This document shows positions 1 through 11,800 of a stretch of 64,000 nt of DNA, one piece after another. A program made the translations under genes and the position numbers. Origin of the DNA: Monarcha castaneiventris obscurior (Eukaryota > Chordata > Aves > Passeriformes > Monarchidae); contig JAMPIT010000230.1 of the NCBI GenBank assembly GCA_026261815.1, positions 4,845,501 through 4,909,500 of the forward strand, read 5' to 3'. Within the stretch, counting starts at the first letter, position 1. The number at the start of each line of letters is the position of its first letter. Under the pieces are notes generated by a model. The model had not been told where the DNA came from. It did not search any database and saw only the letters and a list, made by a program, of their open reading frames with translations.

Positions 1-2793
1 TCTGATATGAATTATCGGAGATAACGCAGAGGAGTGAGCCCCACAAGTGGTGCCTCTGCCTGGCTCCCTGATCTGTGCACAGAGATTGTAGCACTTATTG
101 TTTGGTAACGCTTTTTCATGCTAATGATTTGCATCTACATCAATGCAAAGCTGGAATTATTCCAAAAATATGTTTCTTCCCTCAAAATATTTGACACTCT
201 CTATAACCATTACCAGGCTGGCAATGTAGAGTCCAGAAAGCCATGGAGTTTCTGGGGTTCCACTCTAGCAGGGTGTGGCACTGAGTTTCAGATGAAACCA
301 AGATTTATCTTCTCCCATCATTTTAATAAGAAAACATCATCTTTCATTTTAACAAAGAGTTCAGCCCAGTCTTAACTGCAGTTAGGGACTTCAGGCACTG
401 ATATGACCCAAATATTAAGCAATACCTTTATTCTATTTCTACCTGCTTTGTACATGATCAATACCTGATTATCAAGTATCAGTTTCACTTACCTGCATTT
501 ATAGCAACTCACTGCTCTTATCTCAAAAGAAAAAAAAAAATGAGAGTGAGCAAACCAAGAAATTTGGCTCTCAAATTAAAGGTTTACTGTGAAATGCTGG
601 GCTGCTTCATTTCCCACTGAAGGTAGTAAGTGTGACAGGAAAGACTCTCTGCACAAGGGAGTGTCAGCTCCTTCTCCTTCCCAGCAGAGCCTGAGCTTGG
701 CAGTGCCCTCCCCAAGTATAACCCCAGAGCAGCCCAGCTGATGCCCACAAGGCCCTTCAGCCAGGAGAATTTCTTCACCCTGACCTGCAGCTCCAAAGTC
801 ACTTTCTTTCTCCCCCACTTTAAACAAAACACCTTAATTTTACCACAGACGTGGACATGTCTGACTGGCTGTATCAGCATGAGAGAGTGCTCTCGTGAGT
901 GGTTATACCCTCCTGTACAGTTTTATAAAATACTTTTAGGTGAATAAAATGACAGACAATATAAAACAGAAACAGTGAATGAAGGGCTGTAAGAAGTAAA
1001 ATAAAACAAACCAGGACTAGTTTTACTTTGACAGATGCATATGAGTAGCATCTATTGCACAGAGAACTCAATCTACTCATGTGCAGAGCACATCCTCTAC
1101 TGAAATTCGTGGTCGTCTGCATACAATTACCATTTCCCCTGGTTCTTTTCTCTTTTCCCCCTCATTCTTTTGCTTTTGAATAAAGGGCAACTGACAGTTG
1201 CATGTTACTGAATTTACTTATTTAATATGAGCCCATTACTCCATAAAAGGGAGTTTGCCTCTGTATTCTGCAATGATCTGATAATAGTGAGTTGCTCTGA
1301 ATATTAGAGTGTGCTTACATTTAATTAAGCAATGACCATTTGTACTCCACAGACTCAAGCTCCCTGTGGTCCTAAAGCAAAAAGGAAAGTCTTTTAGGAG
1401 ATATGCCAATCTTTTTTATTTCCTTCACAGTCTTCCTGGCTTTCTGTGAATGCAATTATATGAACAAATAAAACGGCTTGACTAAATTCCCCTACGTGGC
1501 AAGCCCCTTTCTGCTGATAAAGCTACTTGTGTATGCCATAATTAAATGAGAATCTTAATATTTAACTAAATGTAATAGGCTGTTGCTTTGACACTTCTGT
1601 GGGGGCTGTGGTTTTGATAAAGAGCCAGGCTTTGCAGAAGCAGGGTGAATATTCACTGAACCAATTCACTACCGCTGAAAGGTCTCTGAAATGTGTTAAC
1701 TGGGAAGGGCAAGTTTTTGTCTGCCTGTCCAGCAGAGATGGGCAGTGAGAGCAGGATAATCAGGTACCAGAAGTGTTATTTGAGGAGCTGGGGTTACATA
1801 TCTACTTATCAGTGTGTCTCGAATGGAAAGTTAGAGTCAGTGAAACATAATGTGGTGTTAAATCTCACACCCTCCTTGGGTTCACGTGGCTGAGATAATG
1901 CCCTGGATCCCCCTGGTTCACACCCAGACTGACGCCAGGGGAATGAGTGCTGACAGACTCCCCAGAGCAGGATTCACTCACCCCAGCCCTTGAATCCCTT
2001 CTCCATGGGGCTCAGGATCTTTGCCATCACATGGAGACATTTCCCACCATGTAAGACATAGAGCCTAATGTGTCTCCTAGAGAGGGGCTCTTTCCCTACC
2101 AGCTGGGAAGGACTTAATCTTGCTGATGCTGGAGGTGGCTGCTTTTTCTAGAAGAGGCTCAGCAGGTAGAGCACATGGCCAGGATGAGAGGATAAAGGTT
2201 AAACCCCAGGAAGGACGAAGGAATCCTCTATTTCTGACCCAGAGAGTCCTTGGGTAAGACACACAAGCAAAATGAAAAATTTTGAAACACTCCAAATGTC
2301 AAGACTACTCCAAGACCTGACATTGCAGGTTTGTATGAGCTTTGTCCACTCTCCTGCCCCCATGGCTTTCCTTCCATGGATTTTATCTTGCAGGGCAGCA
2401 CAGCCTTGGCCTGAAGCCCTCCATAGTCTCCTCCCCTTCCTATTTATTATGTGTAACTTGAACACAGAGTTAAGGACCTTGTCATTGAGATCCAGCTTTG
2501 CATGGCAGGTAGATGTCTGACTGAGACCCATGGTAGTGTCCCAACACAGCAGGTCACATTCCCACCTCCTGCAAATCAGCTGATGCCACTGATTTCAGGA
2601 ATACAGCTTTTTTGCCAATGCAGAAAACTTGGAAGGGGTTTCAAAGGCTTAACTGAATTAGACATCTATGAGGACTAGAAGGAAATATGCTTGTAAGGAA
2701 ACTTGTGTTATACATATCAAGGTGACTATAAAATGTTAAAATGCATTTTCACAAACTGTGCCAAAAGTTTTTGTGATCTTGTCCTTCTTTCAG
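1..2793. other. DPP6 intron (upstream part), no feature recognised
   Basis: AT-rich intronic sequence with short chance open frames on both strands. I looked for the DPP6 exon that should precede 2794 (ending in a VTVHNTTDKK-like stretch) and did not find it, so it lies outside the window. No clear transposon remnant is visible. Confidence 0.6.
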
Positions 2794-2892
2794 AAATTTT
2801 TGAGCTGGAGGTAAATGAAAATGTGCAGCTGGCTGTAAATGACAGGCAAATGCCTAAGGTAGAATACAAGGAAATCCCGATAGATGATTACA
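2794..2892 (+). CDS. DPP6: DPP6 exon: end of propeller domain
   Basis: The acceptor is ...cttctttcag at 2793 and the donor is gtaagt at 2893. The exon is 99 nt, entering on the second base of a codon and leaving one base. It encodes [18 protein letters not shown] and then [14 protein letters not shown]. The [10 protein letters not shown] stretch is the hinge from the beta-propeller into the hydrolase domain of DPP6. No upstream DPP6 exon was recognised in 1-2793. Confidence 0.93.
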
Positions 2893-5800
2893 GTAAGTAG
2901 CTCCTTTCTTCTCACTTATTTTTCTCTTTCACTGCTATAGCTGTGAAATAATACAGCCATCCTGGGTAGACTGGCAGGAGGAAAAATTACTTTGACTCTC
3001 AATAAACTCATACAGTTTGCAAAGTACTCTCCTAGAATGTGCTACATAAGGAGGTTATTACAGAGTCAGAATTTGATGAGAATTCAGCTGAAGAAAGGCA
3101 AAATGATAGGGTTGGGTGTTTTTTTTCCTCTTAAAACTTTCTTTGTGGAGAAAAAGCCACTCTGGGAAATGACATGGTGGGATGCCCCCATTGTTGGAGG
3201 CATTTGCCCCGGGTGTGTTTGTGTCATTTGAAATGAGTTTGGAGTGGGATAATGTGTGCTCTTGCTGGCTACAAATGTGGCTGCCTCTCAGAGCACAATC
3301 TGAGCTGCAGTGAATGAAGTTGTCTCTCCAGTGACTGTCCACTGGAGTCACTCAGGATTCTTAGAGAAAGCCATATGATTTGGGAGGGTTGGGAAAAAAA
3401 AAGTTTTATGAGAAAAGACAAAGGAGATTTCACCTGGAGTAAAGAAAGCAGACCCTTGGAGCAGTTTGCACCTGCAGCTGGTGTGTTATTTCTACCACTC
3501 ATAAAATCTTTCCCCATATATATATTTGCCAAAGAGAGAGAAAAGCCTGGTGGCAAACAGCCAAAGTGTAAGCCTGTCTCTGTTGTTGTACCTGAAACAA
3601 CCTAAAAACCATTTCCTCTGTCTGTAAGCAGATAGCTTGCTTATATGGGGAAAATCCATGTACTCAGAGATGCACAATGACTCCCTAAAATCCCAGCCTG
3701 CATGTATAGTGGCAACTCTAGAAAAAAACCCCAAAGGCCCTGGGTTCAAACATAGCCCATAATGTTTTCCATACCAGGAAGGAGTGAATCTCTCAGGCCA
3801 CAGGCAGTGAAGTGAAAGCAGGAGCTGTGCTGGGGTCAGGTTACTGATTTCAGGCATTTCCAGATGTTATAAAATGTGAAGCAAAGGCTGAGAGATGGTT
3901 GCCATTTGAAAAGGATAACAATGGCCCTAAAATGTTCTGTTTGCCACACAGGCATAAGGAACATAAACCAGTTCATAAAATAACAGGAACAGACGTGTGC
4001 TTCCAGGTTTTATGGACAGAAAAGGATGGATAAAGAGCCCATATTTCCCCCCATAAGCCAGCTCATGGGAGACTGGCAGTTTATTAGGGATAACTCAGCT
4101 TGATACTAAATTTTTTAACAGCAGGTCCCATTGCAATTCTGCTCATTTAACCAAAAATAAACTTGTGTGCAATAAATGCAAACTGGCCGCAGCCATGTGG
4201 CCGTTCTGCTGTGCCCTCCCTGTGTTTCCAAAGCTTTGGGCTGAGCAGCCTTGGGAGCACTGCAGGTAGCACTTAGTAATATTTAAAGTCAAGCGATGGC
4301 CTTTTTGGCTGTCCCTGGGCCATTGATCCAATTTGCAGCTATTAGCATTCAGATGGAATAACTAATTAGGCAGAGTGTCAGGCAACGATTGCAAAGCAAA
4401 CCACTTAAACCTTGCTGCTAATCTGTGTATTAATCTACTGAAAATGCTCCTAATACCAGTTTAATTGCTGGGCCTTTGCTAATCTAGATTGTAGATAACA
4501 TTTCAGAAATAAATGTGCTGTCCTTAATGCAGAGAGTGTTTGTATGGAGGCGGTTTTGGCTACTGATACAAAGCCATAGAAATGACATTCAGCTAAAAGA
4601 AGCTTTAGTGGTCACATCCCTCCTTTACATTGGTTCTGTACCACTATAACAACATGGGCTTCAGCACCTTTGCCTCCTGTTTACAGCAAAATTTAGCCCT
4701 TTAGAAGTTAGGATTGAAATACTTGTTTCTCCCTCTGTCTTCACACCATTATAGCAAAATAATTCTATTTCTCTACTCCAGCCACCATACTTAATTGGGT
4801 TTTAAATTACCATTTTCATTGCCAATTTTCCTCCTTCTCTGCTGCCCTGAAATATTGATTTCTGTCTGCGTCACTCATCCAGCTGCCAAAAAAGGAAAAT
4901 TATAGCTATTGACAGATGTTAATTGAATGCTGTAAAAGTGATGCATGACTGAGCAGCTCGCACTGTACTCCCCATTTACATTTCTTGTCACCTTGGCTAT
5001 CACAATATGGGTCTTTTTTTTGACAACATCTGTGTTTCTAAGGTGTTATTTGCCACTGCCTCTGAAGAAATGTCATTTTGCTTGTACTAATCTGTGGCCA
5101 AAACACCAGAAAAATTTATTGGAATCATGTCAGCATTCCCACCTCAAAGACATGTTATTTGTTCTTTTTTTTTTGCTTAGGATTGACAATGCAGATCTTA
5201 AAGCCAGCAACGTTTTCGGACACAGCGCACTACCCCTTGCTTTTGATTGTGTAAGTTCCTGCTCGTCCTTCCTTTCTGTTCACTTTATCAGGGCAGCATG
5301 GAAACCTTGACCATGATCAGGAACTTTTAGGATATGTTTTGTACAAGGAACGCCAGAGTCCAGCACGTTGGTCCCTACCCCATCTCACTTCACAGCTGGG
5401 AGAGGCCAGATGTACATCCCTTCTTTCCCATGTTTGAGCCAAGGTTTTCAGCTCCCAGGAGGGCACCCTGCTGAAATCCTGCAGAGTAAATTGTGGACTT
5501 TGTGAAGGTGTTCCATGTACACTTCAGTCATTTGTGGGGCAGAAACAGGAGGACGAGGAATACAAGACTTTCTGTCCCAGTGCTCAGGGAACCCACCTTG
5601 CAATTAACAGGTAATTTTAGAGTGGAATTCAGTCAGCCTTACTAGAGCTTAAATTTTAGGTGCCCTCATGCAGAAATCATTCCCTTGTAAGTGCTGGTGT
5701 TCCCTGAAGTGACAGTAAAGAGAGAGCTGGAAACCTTTGAAGATCTCCACGAAGTTAGCATTTATATTAGATAGGTAGGTTTTCCTCCTGGCGGGCAGAG

Positions 5801-8800
5801 CAGATGGGCATTTCTTTATGCAACATTTAGTAACAATAATACACATTACTGAGGGCTTTTTCGGGAATTTGGAAAGCAACTGCAGGAGGGAATTCACTGA
5901 CCTTGGAAGAACCTGTTTGGCCCTGGCTGCATCCCAGTGCATTGCCTGCTGCCTGCCAGGGAACACCCCAAGAGAGCAAAGCCTCATGCGGGAGGGATGA
6001 ATGCCTGGTGAATGCCTGTACCACCCTGCACAGCCCTCCATGAAGGACAAAGCCACTGCAGTGAGCGTGTGGTTACATCATGAAATTACTGCGGAGAAAA
6101 TGCGCTTCATTACGGGAGTGCTGGAGGAAGATCAGTTCCCATCAGGAGCACGGCACTTGATTAGGCTGCCTCTGGAGCTGGATGGGCCGGGGTCTCGCTT
6201 GGATACGTGCAAATGAATGGAGTCACATGCACATTAAAATCCTGCAGTGAAGTGCCTGATGTCTCTGACAACCCCAAAAATGACAAAAAGTGGATGAAAA
6301 TGCCAGTGGTTCTACAGTAATCCCAGCCCTAAATTACTGCTTAAAGTCATCATCCCTTGTTTTCTCCGAGCTGCCTGCCTGAAGCAGGGTCTATATTTCT
6401 CAAGACAGTTCCCCTGTAAAGACCCTAAGCAGAAGGGTGAAGAGGAGGTCTTGCCCACCCCTTCCCCCTTCCCACCAATTTTGGGCCAAACTGGGCATTA
6501 TTAAGCCTTTTTTTTCACTTTAGAAGAGTCCTTTCCCTTTGCACTTGTGTGATGTGGTGATGACAGAACCACTTCAGAAAATAAAAAGGAGCTTTGGGGA
6601 AGGTAGGAAATAGATACACAGAGCAGGTATAAAAAAGGGAAAGCTCAGCTGATACCTGTGTCACTGCCCTGGTTACTCCCGGGAGGAATCCTGACCAGTT
6701 AGAGATGTGCTTGCTGGTGCGGTTCAAAGCTCAGCTTAGAGGCTGCTGTGCACAGAGGGAGGCAGAAACCAACCTGCAGCTTCCACCCAGCCTCAAAACC
6801 CAACCCACACAATCAGCCTCAAAACCCATCCCGCACAATCAGCCTCAAAACCCAACCCACACAATCCGCCTCAAAACCCATCCCACACAATCAGCCTCAA
6901 AACCCATCCCACACAATCAGCCTCAAAACCCATCCCACACAACCCGCCTCAAAACCCATCCCACACAATCAGCCTCCCACATGCCATCCTTGCAGAGACT
7001 GGTGTCCCCTTCCAGAAACCTGTCCTGCCTTACCCTGCAGGGTGGGGCTGCGGGTCCCCATCCCACGGCAGTCCCACAGCCCTGGGGAGGGCGTTTGGTG
7101 CCGCTGCCTTTGCTTGATGCCCGTTTCTGTTTCAGAGATGGGACACCCGGCAGCCAGATCGTCACGGAGAGGTTCGAGGTAACGTGGGAGAGCGTCATGG
7201 TCAGCTCCCACAACGCCATCGTGCTCAAGTTCGACGGCCGCGGCAGCGGCTTCCAGGGCGCCAAGTTACTGCACGAGGTCAAGGGGAGGCTGGGCCTTTT
7301 GGAAGAGAAGGACCAGTTGGAAGCTGTCCGGTGAATGGCACTGTTATTGAAGAAATTAATTCATTACGATAATTAACCCGAGCCTGTCATTAGTCCTGTG
7401 GTGTGTAGGGTAGAGCAAGGAGATGAGAGGGACAATGTAGTCATACAATTGCAGCTGCATGTGAGAGGGAGCTCATGCCAGTCAGTGCAGAAGGAGAAAA
7501 AACAAGCCCTAAACAGAGCTAAATTAGAGCACACTTATCTGCATCACGTGTTCAAAGCCCATTTATTTTTAGCTCTGTACAGTCATAAAGCTACAAACAA
7601 GTAAGCTGGAATATCTGTTCCTACATTCATATTTTGCTTGCCTGGTAGTAGGAAAAAAATCCATCTTTAAATCCTTGAACATTTTAAACAGAATAACCAG
7701 GGCAAAACCCTAAATGTCAAGTCCTGTCATATGGTTAGATTTATTCTGCACATAATCACTTCAAAGCCACTATCAGAGTACTGCAATAGCTTTGCAATAG
7801 CTTATTATGGCTTCCAGAGGTAGTGCAGGTTGTTTGTTGCCATTGCTTGGTCAAATCCAACACATGAGGTTGCAAGATTAAATCAGATTCATGTGAAAGC
7901 AGCTTGGACCAGATTTCTTATATTGTCTGTGTCGAGGGGAAAGGGCTTTACACTGAAAAAAGGCAGGTTTAGATTATATATTGGGAAGAAATTTTTAACT
8001 CTGAGGGTGTGAGAACTGGGTCATGTTTCCCAGAAAAGCTGTGGCTGCCCCATCCCTGGAAGTGTCCAAGGCCAGGTTGGATGGGGCTTGGAGCAACCTG
8101 GTCTAGTGGAAGGCGTCCCTGCCCATGGCAGAGAGGTTAGAACTGGATGGTCTTTAAGGTCCCTTCCAACTCAAACCATTCTATTAATTTTTCTGGGGCC
8201 AGTTTAATTTAAAGCTGATTAAAATCACACTGGTTTTGCTATCGAAGGGAAAAATATTTTTAACCCATTGCTTTTCCTCTCTCATGTTCTAGGACAATGC
8301 TGCAGGAGCACTTCATTGATAAAACGAGAGTTGGTGTGTTTGGGAAGGTAATGTTTTGCCATTGCTCCTTTGTGCTGTTCCAGTTGGTTGATATGGCTAA
8401 ACAGCTGCACTAAATCCTGATTTATTGAATATATCAGTGGTGACATTTTTATTATTATTTATTTTTGAGATAGACTGCACCTTGCTCAGTGATGTTAGAG
8501 GTGGAAGCTTTCATTTCACCAAAGTGTTCACCAATGACTTTTTTTAAATTAACTCCCAAGTGCAAAAAGTGACTATTGCTCAGAAAAAAACTTTGTCAGA
8601 TAATTAGGAGTTTTTTCCCTTAAAAAACTTTTGTTTCATTTTCACCTTGTCTCTTAAGGCCTGTGGGAACGTGGGTACATCTAACTCATGTACAACAAGG
8701 CTGTGGATTTCTGAGGCTGATTTGCTGTGTGTGCCTGGCTGGGAAGCAGCAGCTGTAAAGTGCTCACAGTTTGAGACGAGAGCAGGACTTGTAGGAATCA

Positions 8801-11800
8801 TTTATTGTGGGAGACACGGGCTTGGAGTGGGCGAAGAGAGCTGCACGTAGAGCAGCATCTCTGCAGGGAATCGTTAACAGGCTGGCAGCAGATGCTGAAA
8901 TTGTGATGCTCATTTTAAATAGAGAAAGACTGGGGTAAACATTTTGGAGAGGTAACATATCTGGTTAGAGCTATAGCCATAAAGTGGGTTGAAAAAGGCC
9001 AGCTCTTGGGCACACAACCCTCCTGCCTTCAGGAGAGTGCCAGCCACAGGGCAGGGAGATGTCCCTTGTTTCATGTTTTTCCAGGGCCAGGAGCTAAAGG
9101 CTGTGTAATGTCTGAGCATTTGCTGCAATGTCTCAGCTGCCCTGTTTCTGTGCCCAAAAGCAGCAGTGCCTCCCAGCAGGAGCACTGACACCCCTGTCCC
9201 CTTTCTGTTCCAGGACTATGGTGGCTACCTGAGCACTTACATACTTCCAGCTGGTGAAGAGAACCAGGTGTTCGCCTGTGGAGCTGCTCTTTCCCCAGTG
9301 ACAGACTTCAAACTATATGGTAAACCTCATCCCTGAGCCCACAGACCGTCCTGCTAACCACAAATGATGTTTCTTCCCTATCCTTTCCCAGTTGCCATCT
9401 TTCTTTCCCAAGATCCTTCTCAGTTTATATTCTGTGTCTTTTTAGGACTAGCCATAAACCCTTTTTCCCCACTCAAGCAATTTTGCTGGCACCACTGGGA
9501 CCAGCCATGGTGGTCAGAGTAATCAAATCACTTTACTACTCCTTTAAAATAAAGGAGAATTGTCTTTAAACTCCCCCAGCCTTTGCCACCAACCAGCCCC
9601 ACTGCCTTGAACATGCGTCCTTCTTGCCTGAACCACCCATCCATGCAAGCTGTGGTCCAGTCTGCCTGGGCCATGCTGGCCCTGACCACAGCACTACGCT
9701 GCACATGGTGGTCCTTTCTCCCAGGGATGGGAGTTCCCTTTGCACTTAATGCCAGTGAAAATCAGGGGACTGCCATGAAAGCCAGTGGTGTTCAGCCAGA
9801 CTTCAGGAGCTGTACAGTTATCCCTGAGACCAAAGGGAACTTGCTGCTGACAGAGAAGGCCCCAAGTGAAAGGAGAAAGGGACACAACATGATAGTGCCC
9901 TTCTATCTCAGTTGCATTAAAAAAGAAAAAAAAAGGATTTTCTGTGAATTTCTTAGAGACCAGGAGTACATGGTGACGATGACAGACTGTGGTATCACAC
10001 ATATCCTTAGTGAATTTTAAAAAACTTTTAGAAATGCATCCTCTATAATTAAAGCCATGTAAAAAATAAGGTGTTTTTTAGCATTTGCAATATTTGACTC
10101 AGAAGCACCAGTGTGCTCACTTATGACTGAAAGTGATATTTTCGTTTTTTTTCTTCAAGCTTCAGCCTTTTCTGAAAGATACTTGGGCTTGAACGGGATT
10201 GATAACAAAGCATATGAGGTAACTGCATGGACTCTGCATTTCCCTGATAAAGTGTGAACTGGGTCTTAACTCTTCCTCCATGTATTCTTTGAGGAGAAAG
10301 CAAGGTTATGCAAGGGGGACCTACTAGTGAAGCTCTGAAGGTGTCCTTCAGCCTGCTTACTGCTTTTCTTGTCTTAATAGTAATCATGGATAAAGTTTTT
10401 ATTGATTAGCTCTTGTGTCTGCCTCTCTAAATTGGGTAAATACAATTCTAGAGATTGAAAGAGCTGAGTGACTCAGATGTGCCCAAGAGGACACAGTGTC
10501 ACGACCTCCTCAAAGTTCCTGCCAGTGGTCTTGCCACTTTGATTCTCTCTGAGATAAACAAACTCAAGTGAAGCTCAGCTTGATTTTCTCGAACTTTGTG
10601 ATATTTCAGGTAGGCACAACTCTGTGCCAGAACTAAGCAGGACATGGGAAAGGAGACACGGCATCAGTTAACAACGACATTATTTAATACATGTGATGGG
10701 ATCAGTTGGATCCCGTGCTGCAACTACTTGGAGGCAAAACCTGATAAAGAACAGTCACACAAACAAAATTTCTTATAGAGAAAACCTTGTTCAGCTTCTA
10801 AGCTTTGTCTCCAGCCAGAAGATGTGAAGGCAGCAAAGGTCTGCCACTGTTCTCACAGAGAAAGCAGGTATCACCCTGTGTCTTCACCAGGGAAGATTTA
10901 TCCTGGTTACCTAAACTCCGAGTTCATTGTCTCTCAAATTTTGCACTCATTATCTCTACATTAGTGCAAACTCTTTTTTGTCTTTTTAGAAATTGTTTGT
11001 ATGTCTTTTCCCCTGTGCATCTGGAAGACATCTGGGGGCAAAGGCCTTCTCAGCAGTGGACACTTGAATTTCATATCAGATCCTCCCCCAAGCTATCAAA
11101 CTTATTGGGGTTGGCTTTCAAACCACACCAAAGTCACTCTAGATCCATGAAGAGTTCTTAGGCACAGGCACCTGGGCATGCTTTTTTATTCACTGGAAAT
11201 TCACTTTGATCCTTTCCATGATCTGCAGGTCAGGCTTTTAGTGAACATTATCAGAACAGATGAGGGTCTCTGACATCTTCCTGCTGCTGACACTGCCCTG
11301 CCAGCACAGGATGGGGGAATATTTTATGTCTAGGTTTATATAAGTAGCCAGGAGAATATGTTGTGCTGGTGTCTGCTTGTTATCCTGGTGATAAAGTATT
11401 AAATGGAAATAAGTGTGTCTATTGCCTCCATATAAATTACTCATTTCTAGCAATTTTTTTAATCTTGCTGCAACCTTTACCTTCACAGATCAACAAATTA
11501 TCACACAGAGTCTCATTACTAAAGGAACAGACATTTTTGATCATTCATGCTACTGCTGATGGTGAGTTAGTCCATCATTTGAGCTCATTATATGTTTGTG
11601 ATAGCTTTGATTTTTGTTAATTAAATTTGCCTCTTTAATTATTTCAATCTGTTTTTACAGAAAAAATCCATTTTCAGCATACTACGGAACTTATCACACA
11701 GCTAATTAAGGCAAAGGCTAATTACAGCTTGCAGGTATGGTATATGTTTCTTTTTTTTCCTATTTGAACAGTTATTTTCCAGTTTGAACTCAAACTGCTG

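Noticed and set aside
4945..5310. 121-codon open frame overlapping the DPP6 exon at 5181
   Set aside because: It is in the wrong phase. The neighbouring exons and the MQILKPATF motif fix a different frame.
6705..7135. The open frame upstream of the DPP6 exon 7136-7330
   Set aside because: It reads through the minisatellite and a clear pyrimidine tract plus AG. The joined protein matches DPP6 only from 7136.
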